Below are positions 1-7,229 of a stretch of DNA of 14,046 nt, piece after piece (position 1 is the first letter of the stretch; each line of letters starts with the position of its first letter). The position numbers were made by a program, and so were the translations under genes. Below the pieces are notes generated by a model. The model searched no databases. It saw only the letters and a list, made by a program, of their open reading frames with translations, and had not been told where the DNA came from. The stretch is from Campylobacterota bacterium (GTDB lineage Bacteria; Campylobacterota; Campylobacteria; Campylobacterales; Sulfurovaceae). Location of the stretch: positions 1 to 14,046 of the forward strand of contig WFMX01000221.1 in NCBI GenBank assembly GCA_015488875.1, in the 5' to 3' direction.

Positions 1-39
1 GAGCTTATCACTCAAAAATTTGGTATGCCAAAAGCATAA
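1..39 (+). CDS. 3' end of an unidentified gene (partial)
   Basis: Reading from base 1 gives an open frame of twelve codons (ELITQKFGMPKA) ending in TAA at 37-39. It sits 37 nt before the lipoprotein start and on the same strand, so it is probably the tail of the preceding gene, cut by the window edge. The fragment is too short to assign to a family. Chance openness over 12 codons is also possible. Confidence 0.4.
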   Translation, partial: ELITQKFGMPKA

Positions 40-76
40 AAGTGCTAAGATTACAAAACAAAAAGTAGGAGAGAGT

Positions 77-415
77 ATGAAACGAGAACTCATCATAGCT
101 AGTAGTGCCATTTTACTTCTTTTGGGTGGTTGCACCCAAGAGACACAAAACTCACTAAGTCGTTCACTACAAAACTGGACGGGAACTGATGGTGTGTTAG
201 ACATCTACGCTGGAGACAAACTAGTCAAGAGATTTATCAAGATAGATAAACTCTCTACAGCATATGGCTCAAATGACAACAAGATGAGACCATATAGATA
301 TGGATATGGTGTAGATGATAAAAACTTCAACGAACAGCAAGACAAAGGTGAAAAGAAAGTCTATTTTGAGTTTTCGGACTACTCGACAAGCTACATATTT
401 TATGATTACAACTAA
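77..415 (+). CDS. small putative lipoprotein
   Basis: A 112-residue protein with a classic lipoprotein export signal: basic MKRE start, hydrophobic stretch at residues 5-16, and a lipobox LGGC with the lipidated cysteine at residue 19. The mature part (about 94 residues) is hydrophilic, rich in Tyr and Asp, with no membrane segment and no family I recognise. A longer reading from the ATG at 20 is open, but it would put 19 charged residues before the signal and lacks a ribosome binding site. The ATG at 77 follows a purine-rich taggagaga (67-75), so I chose it. Its stop codon overlaps the AAGGAGG binding site of ridA, so the two genes are probably cotranscribed. It presumably sits in a cell-envelope membrane facing the periplasm. 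Function unknown. Confidence 0.8.
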   Translation: MKRELIIASSAILLLLGGCTQETQNSLSRSLQNWTGTDGVLDIYAGDKLVKRFIKIDKLSTAYGSNDNKMRPYRYGYGVDDKNFNEQQDKGEKKVYFEFSDYSTSYIFYDYN

Positions 416-420
416 GGAGG
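414..420 (+). promoter_or_regulatory. strong ribosome binding site of ridA
   Basis: AAGGAGG, a full anti-Shine-Dalgarno match, lies 4 nt before the ridA ATG at 425. It overlaps the TAA stop (413-415) of the lipoprotein gene, which suggests translational coupling of the pair. Confidence 0.75.
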
Positions 421-424
421 ATAG

Positions 425-817
425 ATGAAATTTATATCGACAAAAGACGCGCCAGAGGCTATAGGACCATATTCTCAGGCTATAGAGGTGAATGGTATTG
501 TATACACATCAGGTCAGATAGGGCTACTGCCAGATGGCAAATTGGCAGGTGAAACTGTAGATATACAGATGCACCAAGTGATGAAAAACTTATATTATGT
601 ATTGGAAGCTGCTGGAGCTCAATTTGAGGATGTCATAAAGACTACTATATATTTAGAAGATATGCGTGACTTTGATACTATCAATAAAATATATGAGTAT
701 CACTTCAAAGATCATAGACCAGCTAGATCCACAGTAGCGGTCAGAAGTCTACCAAAAAATGTCAAAGTAGAGATAGATCGTATAGCTATTGCACATACTC
801 ATGTAGATTTCGGATAA
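425..817 (+). CDS. ridA: RidA family enamine/imine deaminase (YjgF/UK114)
   Basis: The 130-residue length matches the compact RidA fold (E. coli RidA is 128). Family landmarks are visible: IGPYSQAI near the N-terminus, the SGQIG turn at 29-33, and the C-terminal signature with PAR at 99-101 followed by LPKNVKVEI. Arg101 aligns with the Arg105 of E. coli RidA that binds the substrate carboxylate. Glu116 lies where the conserved second catalytic-site residue is found. The archetypal RidA is a cytosolic trimer that hydrolyses reactive 2-aminoacrylate-type enamines/imines made by PLP enzymes, protecting other PLP enzymes and isoleucine synthesis. It is probably cotranscribed with the upstream lipoprotein gene. 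Nothing unusual in the sequence. Subfamily specificity beyond RidA cannot be settled by eye. Confidence 0.93.
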   Translation: MKFISTKDAPEAIGPYSQAIEVNGIVYTSGQIGLLPDGKLAGETVDIQMHQVMKNLYYVLEAAGAQFEDVIKTTIYLEDMRDFDTINKIYEYHFKDHRPARSTVAVRSLPKNVKVEIDRIAIAHTHVDFG

Positions 818-857
818 TAATCAGCACTATTTAAAAGTATGTTAAACCTAATTTGGG

Positions 858-863
858 TATAAT
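858..863 (+). promoter_or_regulatory. -10 box of the rplU-rpmA promoter
   Basis: TATAAT preceded by TTTGGG in an AT-rich stretch between ridA (ends 817) and rplU (906). No convincing -35 is seen, as is usual for the housekeeping sigma factor in Campylobacterota, where upstream T-rich periodicity replaces it. The predicted start is around 870, leaving a leader of about 35 nt. Any L21 autoregulatory leader would have to fit in that space. Confidence 0.65.
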
Positions 864-905
864 CACGAACTTTTTTAAGATTTTCAATACAATAAAGGGT
901 TTGCT

Positions 906-1211
906 ATGTACGCAATCATAAAAGCAAGTGGTCAACAGTTCAAAGTACAAGAGGGCGATATCATCTCTTTTGACAAAATGGGACTAGAGCCAAAGAGTGC
1001 CGTAGAGTTCAAAGAGGTTCTAGCACTAGACAATGGTGAGTTGACAGTAGGTACTCCGTTTGTAGAGGGTGCAGTGGTCAAAGGTGAAGTGGTCAATGAA
1101 GGCAGAGATAAAAAAGTGATCATTTACAAAAAAAGAAGAAGAAAAGATTCTAAACTCAAAAGAGGCTTTAGAAGAGATTTCACAAGAGTTAGAATAACTT
1201 CAATCGCATAA
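906..1211 (+). CDS. rplU: 50S ribosomal protein L21
   Basis: A 101-residue protein, the normal L21 length, starting MYAIIKASGQQFKVQEGD, the usual L21 N-terminus. The very basic segment YKKRRRKDSKLKRGFRR (about residues 75-91) is the rRNA-binding loop of the family, and the T-R-V-R-I ending is typical. The usual His of the GHR motif is Phe here (GFR), a small variation. L21 binds 23S rRNA during assembly of the large subunit and is nearly always paired with L27. The ribosome binding site is modest (aaaggg, 894-899). The gene is followed by rpmA after 9 nt. Confidence 0.97.
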   Translation: MYAIIKASGQQFKVQEGDIISFDKMGLEPKSAVEFKEVLALDNGELTVGTPFVEGAVVKGEVVNEGRDKKVIIYKKRRRKDSKLKRGFRRDFTRVRITSIA

Positions 1212-1220
1212 GGAGAAGAA

Positions 1221-1475
1221 ATGGCACACAAGAAAGGTCAAGGGTCTACCCAAAACAATCGTGATTCAGCTGGTCGTCGTCTAGGCGTAAAGAAATTTGG
1301 TGGTGAAGCAGTCATACCTGGCAACATCATCATCAGACAGAGAGGAACAAAAGTTCATCCTGGTACAGGCGTAGGTATGGGTAAAGATCATACTATATTT
1401 GCCTTAGTAGAAGGTGTAGTAGAGTTCGGAAACAGAACAAACTCACAAAAGAAAGTATCAGTAATACCTGCATAA
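1221..1475 (+). CDS. rpmA: 50S ribosomal protein L27
   Basis: An 84-residue L27 with the conserved start AHKKGQGSTQNNRDSAGRRL and the family signature GNIIIRQRGTKVHPG (residues 34-48). The N-terminal tail of L27 reaches the peptidyl-transferase centre. Here Ala-His-Lys-Lys follows the initiator Met directly, so there is no Firmicutes-type cleaved extension. An AAGGAG binding site at 1210-1215 overlaps the rplU stop, so L21 and L27 are translationally linked. A terminator follows directly. Unlike many bacteria, the next gene is not obgE. Confidence 0.98.
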   Translation: MAHKKGQGSTQNNRDSAGRRLGVKKFGGEAVIPGNIIIRQRGTKVHPGTGVGMGKDHTIFALVEGVVEFGNRTNSQKKVSVIPA

Positions 1476-1482
1476 TTTCTAC

Positions 1483-1507
1483 AAAACCTGAATCTCTTCA
1501 GGTTTTT
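1483..1507 (+). terminator. rho-independent terminator of rplU-rpmA
   Basis: Perfect 10-bp stem: AAAACCTGAA (1483-1492) pairs with TTCAGGTTTT (1497-1506) around a TCTC loop. The run of Ts at 1503-1507 forms the 3' arm and a short U tract. It begins 7 nt after the rpmA stop. The AT-rich outer stem means it may also work in the other direction. Confidence 0.85.
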
Positions 1508-1584
1508 ATCAAATCCAACAACCCCAGATATCATTAAAACTCCAGAAGGTGAGGAAATTTCATCACAAATATAGGACTACTACT

Positions 1585-2511
1585 GTGCAAATAGACATAT
1601 CCGTCATCATACCTACATACAATGGGGCGACTTACCTACCCAAGCTACTAGAAAAGCTTCAAGAGCAGAGTATAAAATTCGAACTCATCATCATCGACTC
1701 ATCATCTAGAGATGAGACCGTAGAGATAGTACAGAAATACACAGAGCATATCATCATCATACCACAGAGTGAGTTTGATCACGGTGGCACTCGCACCAAA
1801 GCTGCAAAAGAAGCTAGTGGAGAGATAGTGGTATTTCTGACACAAGATGCACTCCCTGTAGATGAGTTCGCTATAGAGAGGATAGTAGAAGTATTTGATG
1901 ATGAAAAGATAGGTGCAGCCTATGGTAGACAGATAGCCTATCCTGAGACATCTATATTTGGCAAACATCTCCGCTCATTCAACTACCCCGCTGAGTCACA
2001 TTTCAGAAGCTATGCCGATAGAGATAGATATGGTATGAAGACTGTATTTTTGTCAGATAGTTTCGCAGCCTATAGAGTAAGTGCCTTAGAGCAGATAGAT
2101 TGGATAAAAGATGGTCTCATCAGTAGCGAAGATAGCTACGCAGGTGCCAAGATGCTACTAGCAGGATACCAACTAGCATATGTAGCTAAAGCTACAGTAT
2201 TTCATTCACATAGCTACACTATCATAGAGGAGTTCAAGCGATATTTTGATATAGGAGTCTTTTACAATAGGCAGAGATGGATACAAGATGAGTTTGGCAA
2301 GGCAGAGGGAGAGGGTGGTAGATATGTCAAGTCTGAGTTGAAATATCTCATAAGAGACCATGCATATCATCAAATTCCACAATTTTTCATCAGAAATGGC
2401 ATGAAGTACATAGGATACAAACTAGGCAACAACTACGACAAACTACCATCATCCATCATAAGAAAACTAAGTATGCACCCGCATTGGTGGGATAGAAGTG
2501 GAGCGTTGTAG
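1585..2511 (+). CDS. GT2 glycosyltransferase, rhamnosyltransferase type
   Basis: A family-2 (GT-A fold) glycosyltransferase. From the GTG at 1585 it has 308 residues and starts MQIDISVIIPTYNG, the usual nucleotide-sugar-binding N-terminus. Further motifs are DSSSRDET (38-45), SEFDHGGTR (62-70), FLTQDALP (84-91, replacing a plain D-x-D) and SSEDSYAG (180-187), with Glu182/Asp183 in the likely catalytic-base position. The FDHGGTR and TQDA pair is typical of rhamnosyltransferase-like GT2 enzymes that build O-antigen or other surface glycans. The exact sugar cannot be told. A longer reading from GTG at 1549 (320 residues) is open but has no ribosome binding site, whereas AGGA at 1573-1576 sits 8 nt before 1585. 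No membrane segment is seen, so it is probably a cytosolic or peripheral enzyme. It stands alone between two terminators, with no other glycan genes nearby. Confidence 0.88.
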   Translation: MQIDISVIIPTYNGATYLPKLLEKLQEQSIKFELIIIDSSSRDETVEIVQKYTEHIIIIPQSEFDHGGTRTKAAKEASGEIVVFLTQDALPVDEFAIERIVEVFDDEKIGAAYGRQIAYPETSIFGKHLRSFNYPAESHFRSYADRDRYGMKTVFLSDSFAAYRVSALEQIDWIKDGLISSEDSYAGAKMLLAGYQLAYVAKATVFHSHSYTIIEEFKRYFDIGVFYNRQRWIQDEFGKAEGEGGRYVKSELKYLIRDHAYHQIPQFFIRNGMKYIGYKLGNNYDKLPSSIIRKLSMHPHWWDRSGAL

Positions 2512-2570
2512 CTCCTTAAATTCTATCAGCAAAGTATATACATCAATGTCATCAATCATATGAAAAGATT

Positions 2571-2599
2571 AAAACCCAAGTCCTTTGCTACAACTTGGG
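2571..2599 (-). terminator. rho-independent terminator of the secretin/pilus operon
   Basis: Read on the minus strand, CCCAAGT (complement of 2593-2599) and ACTTGGG (complement of 2575-2581) form a 7-bp GC-containing stem with an 11-nt loop. It is followed by TTTT, then AATCTTTT. It lies about 50 nt past the stop of the GspF-like gene, the last gene of the operon, so it most likely ends that transcript. In the plus direction the hairpin is not followed by Ts. Confidence 0.6.
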
Positions 2600-2623
2600 A
2601 ACTAAAAATATCTAACTTTTTTC

Positions 2624-2646
2624 AGTTTATACTTAAAGTATAAACT
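2624..2646. repeat. perfect AT-rich palindrome at the operon end
   Basis: AGTTTATACTT (2624-2634) and AAGTATAAACT (2636-2646) are exact reverse complements around a single central A. This gives an 11-bp inverted repeat placed 3 nt from the stop codon of the GspF-like gene. It could be a 3'-end stabilising hairpin upstream of the terminator, or a protein-binding site. It lacks a following U tract on the minus strand. Confidence 0.55.
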
Positions 2647-2649
2647 ATT

Positions 2650-3891
2650 TTAGTTGGCTGCTTTTCCTAGATCCCACATAGGCATGAAGATACCAAGTGC
2701 CATCAACAGGACGAGTCCTGCGATAAAGAACATCATGATAGGCTCTATATAGGTAGATAAGTTATCTATGATGTCTTGGAAACTCATATTGTAATACTCT
2801 GTGACCTTATCTAGCATCGCATCGAGCTGACCACCAGCTTCACCAGCTTTTATCATTTGTAGTAACATATTTTCAAAGAGTCCTGTCTTGCCATATGCTT
2901 CAGCAAGACTCATACCTCTACCAATATTTGCATTTACAGTCAATAGTTTGTTTTTGATCAAACTATTGTCAACCATTCCCACAGCAGTATCAAGTGCCTC
3001 CGCCACTGGTATACCAGCCTTTACAAGCTCACCAAATACAAGAGTATATTTATGCATAGTTGATAAAAATATGACTTTGTTTATCAGATAAAACTTTGGG
3101 TGCAACAATAGAGTATCTATTTTTAATTTCACTTCTGGATTGTTTTTATATAGGTACTTGATGGTATTGATGAATATAAACATTCCAGCCAAAAACAAGA
3201 GACCATAATCATTAAAAAGTTTTTCAAGAGCCAAAAGTATAAGAGTAGGCAAAGGAAGCTCTGTCTCAAACTTGTCAAACATCTCCTTAAACTTCGGCAC
3301 AACCACCATTATTAGGATAGTAAATGCTATACCCATGGCAGTGAGAGTTATCAGGGGAGACCTGATACCTTTTTTGAACTTGGCGGTATTGTCTCTGATA
3401 TCTTCTAAAATATCTGACAACTTATGGTAAGCACCTGAGATATTACCTGTCCTCTCTCCCAAGTCGGTCATAGCTATGGTGACATTTCCAAAATCATCAG
3501 CAAACTTACTCATAGCATCAGTAAAACTCCTACCAGAGTTGATATCATTTACTACGACAGCATAGATCTCTTTGAGATCTTTGTTGTCTGTATTTTCTGA
3601 TACATCTGCGAGCGTATCGTTGATAGGTATACCTGCATCTGTCATGACAGCTATCTGTCTGATGGTAGATATCTTATCTGGTACTGGTATCTTCTTTTTG
3701 GCACCCTTTTTGAGATTTTTCATAAAGTTGGCCATCACCACTTCCAATGGAGCACTTGTCTCTACTGCCTTTATGATCATAGCACCTGGAAACTTCGACT
3801 TAGCAACCCCTATGACTGCCACTTTATTATCGGCCTGAAGCAACTCAACTCTTTTGTGACCTTTTTGCATCACTGTTACATCAAAATACAT
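2650..3891 (-). CDS. GspF/PilC-type inner-membrane platform protein (MshG/CtsF-like)
   Basis: A 413-residue protein with the double GspF domain layout: repeats at about 73-196 and 277-399. Three membrane segments (about 179-199, 229-248, 384-404) place the bulk of each repeat in the cytoplasm. The first ~65 residues resemble the short N-terminal region of PilC/MshG proteins, and it ends in MPMWDLGK, typical of the family. This protein is the polytopic platform that couples the assembly ATPase to pilin or pseudopilin movement in type IV pili, type II secretion and competence systems. It is the last gene of the operon. Its ATG begins 1 nt after the TAG stop of the ATPase gene, so translation is coupled. 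The position matches MshG in MSHA operons and ctsF in Campylobacter jejuni. Family assignment is firm. Pilus versus competence role is inferred. Confidence 0.93.
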   Translation of the reverse strand: MYFDVTVMQKGHKRVELLQADNKVAVIGVAKSKFPGAMIIKAVETSAPLEVVMANFMKNLKKGAKKKIPVPDKISTIRQIAVMTDAGIPINDTLADVSENTDNKDLKEIYAVVVNDINSGRSFTDAMSKFADDFGNVTIAMTDLGERTGNISGAYHKLSDILEDIRDNTAKFKKGIRSPLITLTAMGIAFTILIMVVVPKFKEMFDKFETELPLPTLILLALEKLFNDYGLLFLAGMFIFINTIKYLYKNNPEVKLKIDTLLLHPKFYLINKVIFLSTMHKYTLVFGELVKAGIPVAEALDTAVGMVDNSLIKNKLLTVNANIGRGMSLAEAYGKTGLFENMLLQMIKAGEAGGQLDAMLDKVTEYYNMSFQDIIDNLSTYIEPIMMFFIAGLVLLMALGIFMPMWDLGKAAN

Positions 3892-3892
3892 T

Positions 3893-5638
3893 CTACAACC
3901 TTGCTACTCTAAATATCTCTTCGACTGTAGTATTGCCATCTAATGCCTTGTGGATACCATCTTCGAACATTGTCACAAACCCCTCTTGGGTCGCCTGCTT
4001 CGTCATCTCCTCTTTTGATGCACCTGATGCAATCATCCTAGATAGTGCATCAGTGATAGGCAACACTTCAGATATCATCTCTCGACCAGCATATCCTGAG
4101 TGTTGACAATCTTTACACCCTTCACCTTTGTAAAATACAGGATTTTCGGGGAGATACTCTTCTATCTCCGACATCATCTTCTCTGATATAATATCCTCTT
4201 TTCGACAACTCATACATATCTTACGAACCAATCTCTGAGCCTGTATGCCGACCAAAGCACCACTGACAAGGTATGTCTCTATACCCATATCCAAGATTCT
4301 GTTTACCGCAGATATCGCATCATTGGTGTGCAGTGTAGACAAAACCAAGTGACCAGTAAGTGCGGCTTGTATCGCTATCCTAAGGGTCTCCTGATCCCTG
4401 ATCTCCCCGATCATTACTTTATCTGGATCCTGTCTCAGTATAGATCTCAGTGCCTCTGAAAATCCCAATCCTACTTTTGCATTGACTTGAACCTGCTGTA
4501 TACCATTCATTTGATACTCCACAGGATCTTCGACTGTAATGGTCTTGTCTTTCACATCTTTGATGGCATTCAAAGCACCATATAGGGTAGTCGTCTTACC
4601 ACTACCAGTAGGTCCTGTCACCAAGACGATACCGTATGGAGCTTCGATAGCCTTTGAGAATATATCATAATTTCTCACACTCATACCAGCATCTTCGAGT
4701 CGTATCATCACTTTGGATTTATCCAAAATCCTCATAACTATAGATTCACCAAATAGTGTCGGAAGCGTAGAGACCCTAAAGTCAAATGGTCTTCCTGAAA
4801 CCACAGTACTAAATCGTCCATCTTGTGGTTTTCTCTTCTCGGCTATATCTAGGTTGGATAATAATTTAACTCTTGATGATAAAGGAGCAAATATATCCTT
4901 GTCAAATATAAAACTCTGTTTCAACATACCATCAATACGATCTCTAACTATACAGTTTTTCTCTGTCGCTTCTATATGTATATCACTCGCTCTACCAACT
5001 ATAGATGATTTGACTATAGTCTCTATGAGCTTCAAAACTGCAGGAGATTCATCCTCCGCAAAGGCTTCACCGTCACCACCTGTATCTCTAAGGTCAGTTC
5101 GTATATCATCTATTAGCCCTTTGATACTCTCATTGATCTCTAGTTGCTGGAGGTGCTTTCTGATCTGTGATGGTTTTGCTATCGCAACATTAATAGGTTT
5201 TTTGGGGAAAATTCTCTGAAGTGCATCTCGTGCTGCCATATCCAACGCATCACCGAAGGCGACCAATATATTGAGATCAGTCTCCTCTATAGGCATCGCG
5301 TTGAATTTAATGAGTTGCCTATACGGTAGTTTACTAAATAGTTGCATATCAATCTCAACTTCATCAAGATCTACATATTCATTATTTAACTCTTTTGCAA
5401 CTATCTCAAGTATGGGAGATATATTGATACCCTCTATCGTCTCTAGGTGATCAAGTGTTATAACTCCCTGCCGTATCATCTTTGCGAGGTATGATTCTAC
5501 TACATGCAGGTCTATCATTTTCTCTTTCACAAGATTGCTAAATGATACTTTTTTAGGGGGTCTACTTTTTACTAATTTTGATATAGCCTGTTTTGTTATT
5601 AGCTTCTCGCCTAGCATCATCTGAATAAGTTTAACCAT
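3893..5638 (-). CDS. GspE/PilB-family assembly ATPase (MshE/CtsE-like)
   Basis: A 581-residue secretion ATPase. A T2SE N-terminal domain spans roughly 1-165, then a linker, then the catalytic core. Visible motifs are Walker A GPTGSGKT (342-349), Asp box TVEDPVEY (368-375), Walker B VMIGEIRD (408-415) and His box GHLVLSTLHTND (429-440). A zinc-binding tetracysteine module follows (C475, C478, C508, C511), typical of extension ATPases (GspE/PilB) and absent from PilT retraction ATPases. It probably forms a cytoplasmic hexamer on the GspF platform and drives pilus or pseudopilus assembly. An AGGAG ribosome binding site lies 7 nt upstream of the ATG. The N-terminal cyclic-di-GMP motif of MshE proteins is poorly kept here (see findings). 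The gene comes after an 87-nt gap that may hold an internal promoter. Confidence 0.94.
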   Translation of the reverse strand: MVKLIQMMLGEKLITKQAISKLVKSRPPKKVSFSNLVKEKMIDLHVVESYLAKMIRQGVITLDHLETIEGINISPILEIVAKELNNEYVDLDEVEIDMQLFSKLPYRQLIKFNAMPIEETDLNILVAFGDALDMAARDALQRIFPKKPINVAIAKPSQIRKHLQQLEINESIKGLIDDIRTDLRDTGGDGEAFAEDESPAVLKLIETIVKSSIVGRASDIHIEATEKNCIVRDRIDGMLKQSFIFDKDIFAPLSSRVKLLSNLDIAEKRKPQDGRFSTVVSGRPFDFRVSTLPTLFGESIVMRILDKSKVMIRLEDAGMSVRNYDIFSKAIEAPYGIVLVTGPTGSGKTTTLYGALNAIKDVKDKTITVEDPVEYQMNGIQQVQVNAKVGLGFSEALRSILRQDPDKVMIGEIRDQETLRIAIQAALTGHLVLSTLHTNDAISAVNRILDMGIETYLVSGALVGIQAQRLVRKICMSCRKEDIISEKMMSEIEEYLPENPVFYKGEGCKDCQHSGYAGREMISEVLPITDALSRMIASGASKEEMTKQATQEGFVTMFEDGIHKALDGNTTVEEIFRVARL

Positions 5639-5678
5639 TATCCTGCTCCTAATATATTCTTATACTTTTCAACTCATT

Positions 5679-5687
5679 AGTATATCA
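5679..5687 (-). promoter_or_regulatory. possible internal promoter upstream of the GspE-like gene
   Basis: On the minus strand the 87-nt gap between the TPR gene and the ATPase gene contains TGATATACT, an extended -10 with one mismatch to TATAAT, after a run of As. It is one of the few real gaps inside an otherwise tightly packed operon, so separate expression of the ATPase/platform pair is conceivable. Weak evidence, as AT-rich DNA yields such matches often. Confidence 0.3.
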
Positions 5688-5725
5688 CTTTTTTTCTCAT
5701 GTTTAGCAATATCTGCCACTATATA

Positions 5726-6415
5726 TTATAATTTTCCATCTTCTATGTCAAGAAGTAATTTTTTTGCCGATGCCGAATTTGTCTTTTTGATATAAACACT
5801 CAAAACTTCTACAGCTTCGTCTTTGTCACCCATCTTGACCTTTGCTTTCGCAAAGATCAGCCAACCCTCTTCGAGTTTACTATTTATATTGTTTGTGACC
5901 AATGCCCACTTCTCTGCTTCGAGATATTGCCCTTTAGCATAATAGGACTTTGCCAATGAGAGAGAATCCTCATAACTTTTGCTATGTATAAAGCTCTCTT
6001 TTTTGTTGTTTATCTCACTTTTGATCACCTCTGTATCAGAGTCCCCATCATCCGTAGATGCCTTTGGATATTTATCTGTCACTTCGATCTTTAAGTATTT
6101 TCTCTTATGCTCTTTTTCTACTGCCTCTAGCATCTCAGGATCATCAACACTGATCTTAAATTCACTATCGTTACTCTTGACCGAGCTACTATTATTCTCC
6201 TCTACTATATCACAATTATCCTCTTTGGCAAATGCTAATTTTGGTATCGTAATATTGTGCTCATTGAGATAATTAGCAACTTTTATATCCACTTGCTCCC
6301 TATTCAATACATAAAGCACTATCAACAATTCAAGAAGTATAAAAGCATACCAAGGTATACGCTTTTTAGATCTATAGACTCTCCATTTACCCTCTAGTTC
6401 TTCTACATTATACAT
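5726..6415 (-). CDS. single-pass membrane TPR protein (MshN/CtsX position)
   Basis: A 229-residue protein: short basic cytoplasmic N-terminus (residues 1-19), one membrane helix (about 20-38), then a periplasmic region. Residues 65-145 are acidic, polar and probably disordered. Residues about 152-211 form tetratricopeptide-like helices (AKSYYAKGQYLEAEKWA, then AKAKVKMGDKDEAVEVL). This topology and its place between the AAA ATPase and the GspE ATPase match MshN of MSHA operons. It also matches CtsX, the bitopic inner-membrane protein of C. jejuni transformation that works with CtsP. The likely role is a periplasmic scaffold linking inner-membrane parts to the secretin. Its start overlaps the ATPase stop by 8 nt (ATGTATAA), so translation is coupled. 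Homology to CtsX itself is inferred from position and topology, not from clear sequence identity. Confidence 0.75.
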   Translation of the reverse strand: MYNVEELEGKWRVYRSKKRIPWYAFILLELLIVLYVLNREQVDIKVANYLNEHNITIPKLAFAKEDNCDIVEENNSSSVKSNDSEFKISVDDPEMLEAVEKEHKRKYLKIEVTDKYPKASTDDGDSDTEVIKSEINNKKESFIHSKSYEDSLSLAKSYYAKGQYLEAEKWALVTNNINSKLEEGWLIFAKAKVKMGDKDEAVEVLSVYIKKTNSASAKKLLLDIEDGKL

Positions 6416-7229
6416 CTATATACCCCAACTTAATAGCAGCCATCTCTATGAATTTTGTAGAGAATTTTTTATAATTGATTTTAGATTTGTCATGCATATC
6501 ATAATGCTCATATAATTCAAAGATAGAGAACATCAACTTGTTTGCTTCCCTATAGTTGCCCTTGGTTAATTTATATATCAAGCCAATATGCCTTCGCTTT
6601 ATGATATTTGCCAAATCAAAAAAGTTCTTTTTTAGTAGCTTTTTGTGTACATAAGTCTTTACATCTTCCCGACTGCCATTCTCTAGCTCTATCACTTCCC
6701 ATATACGAGATTGAAAATGCTCTTTTGCCACCATATCTTCATTTTCATCTTCTGTCTTATGGAGTGCTACCACAAACTTGACTGTTCGTGTATCTGCCAA
6801 GAGACGGATCATCTCCATGGTGTCTTTGGAGTACATCTGTGCCTCATCAAGCAAGATGATGATCTCTCGTTCACCACGAATACTTCTACAATAATCAACA
6901 AGCATAGAGAAGTTGACTTGTGTATTTTGTGGTAAATCTTTCTTTGTGATAATCTTAAAGAGCCTACTGAGAAACTCCTTGTGATTTGTGATAGGCGTGG
7001 CGAAGTAGTGCAAATCTTTTTGGTACTTGTGATTGTGATAGAGACGGTTCAGTATGATACTTTTACCTGTGCCAGGGCTACCAAATATCAGTATCATCTT
7101 GAGCTCTTTCTCTATGCTAGAGAGAAGCTGATCATAAGCCTTGATCGAAGAACCTAAGTTTATATAATCATCTACATCTATAGAGTCTACAAAGACATTT
7201 TTTGCTAAGCTATATCTACTACTTTCCAT
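6408..7229 (-). CDS. ExeA/MshM/CtsP-type AAA ATPase
   Basis: A 273-residue P-loop ATPase of the AAA_22/ExeA class. Walker A GSPGTGKS lies at 50-57, Walker B IIILLDEAQ at 123-131, a sensor-like strand FVVALHKTE at 152-160, and a possible arginine finger in HFQSRI (Arg175). It has no peptidoglycan-binding domain or membrane helix, so it is shorter than ExeA and closer to MshM. C. jejuni CtsP, a nucleotide-binding protein needed for transformation, sits at the same place between secretin and CtsX. It probably acts in the cytoplasm at the inner membrane, in complex with the TPR protein encoded next. Its ATG lies inside the end of the secretin gene (11-nt overlap), after a weak purine-rich site. 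Family confident, exact role inferred. Confidence 0.85.
   Translation of the reverse strand: MESSRYSLAKNVFVDSIDVDDYINLGSSIKAYDQLLSSIEKELKMILIFGSPGTGKSIILNRLYHNHKYQKDLHYFATPITNHKEFLSRLFKIITKKDLPQNTQVNFSMLVDYCRSIRGEREIIILLDEAQMYSKDTMEMIRLLADTRTVKFVVALHKTEDENEDMVAKEHFQSRIWEVIELENGSREDVKTYVHKKLLKKNFFDLANIIKRRHIGLIYKLTKGNYREANKLMFSIFELYEHYDMHDKSKINYKKFSTKFIEMAAIKLGYIDV

Noticed and set aside
20..76. Extended lipoprotein start at the ATG at 20
   Set aside because: It would place a charged 19-residue tail before the signal sequence and overlap the upstream frame. The ATG at 77 has a better binding site and gives a normal lipoprotein signal.
2500..2515. GGAGC/GCTCC hairpin at the end of the glycosyltransferase gene
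   Set aside because: Only 5 bp with a 6-nt loop, overlapping the stop codon and followed by TTAAATTCT rather than a T run. Too weak to call a terminator.
4713..5219. 168-codon open frame on the plus strand opposite the GspE-like gene
   Set aside because: It lies wholly antisense to a well-supported ATPase, is Ser/Leu/Ile-rich with no recognisable motif, and has no ribosome site. It is a shadow of the coding strand.
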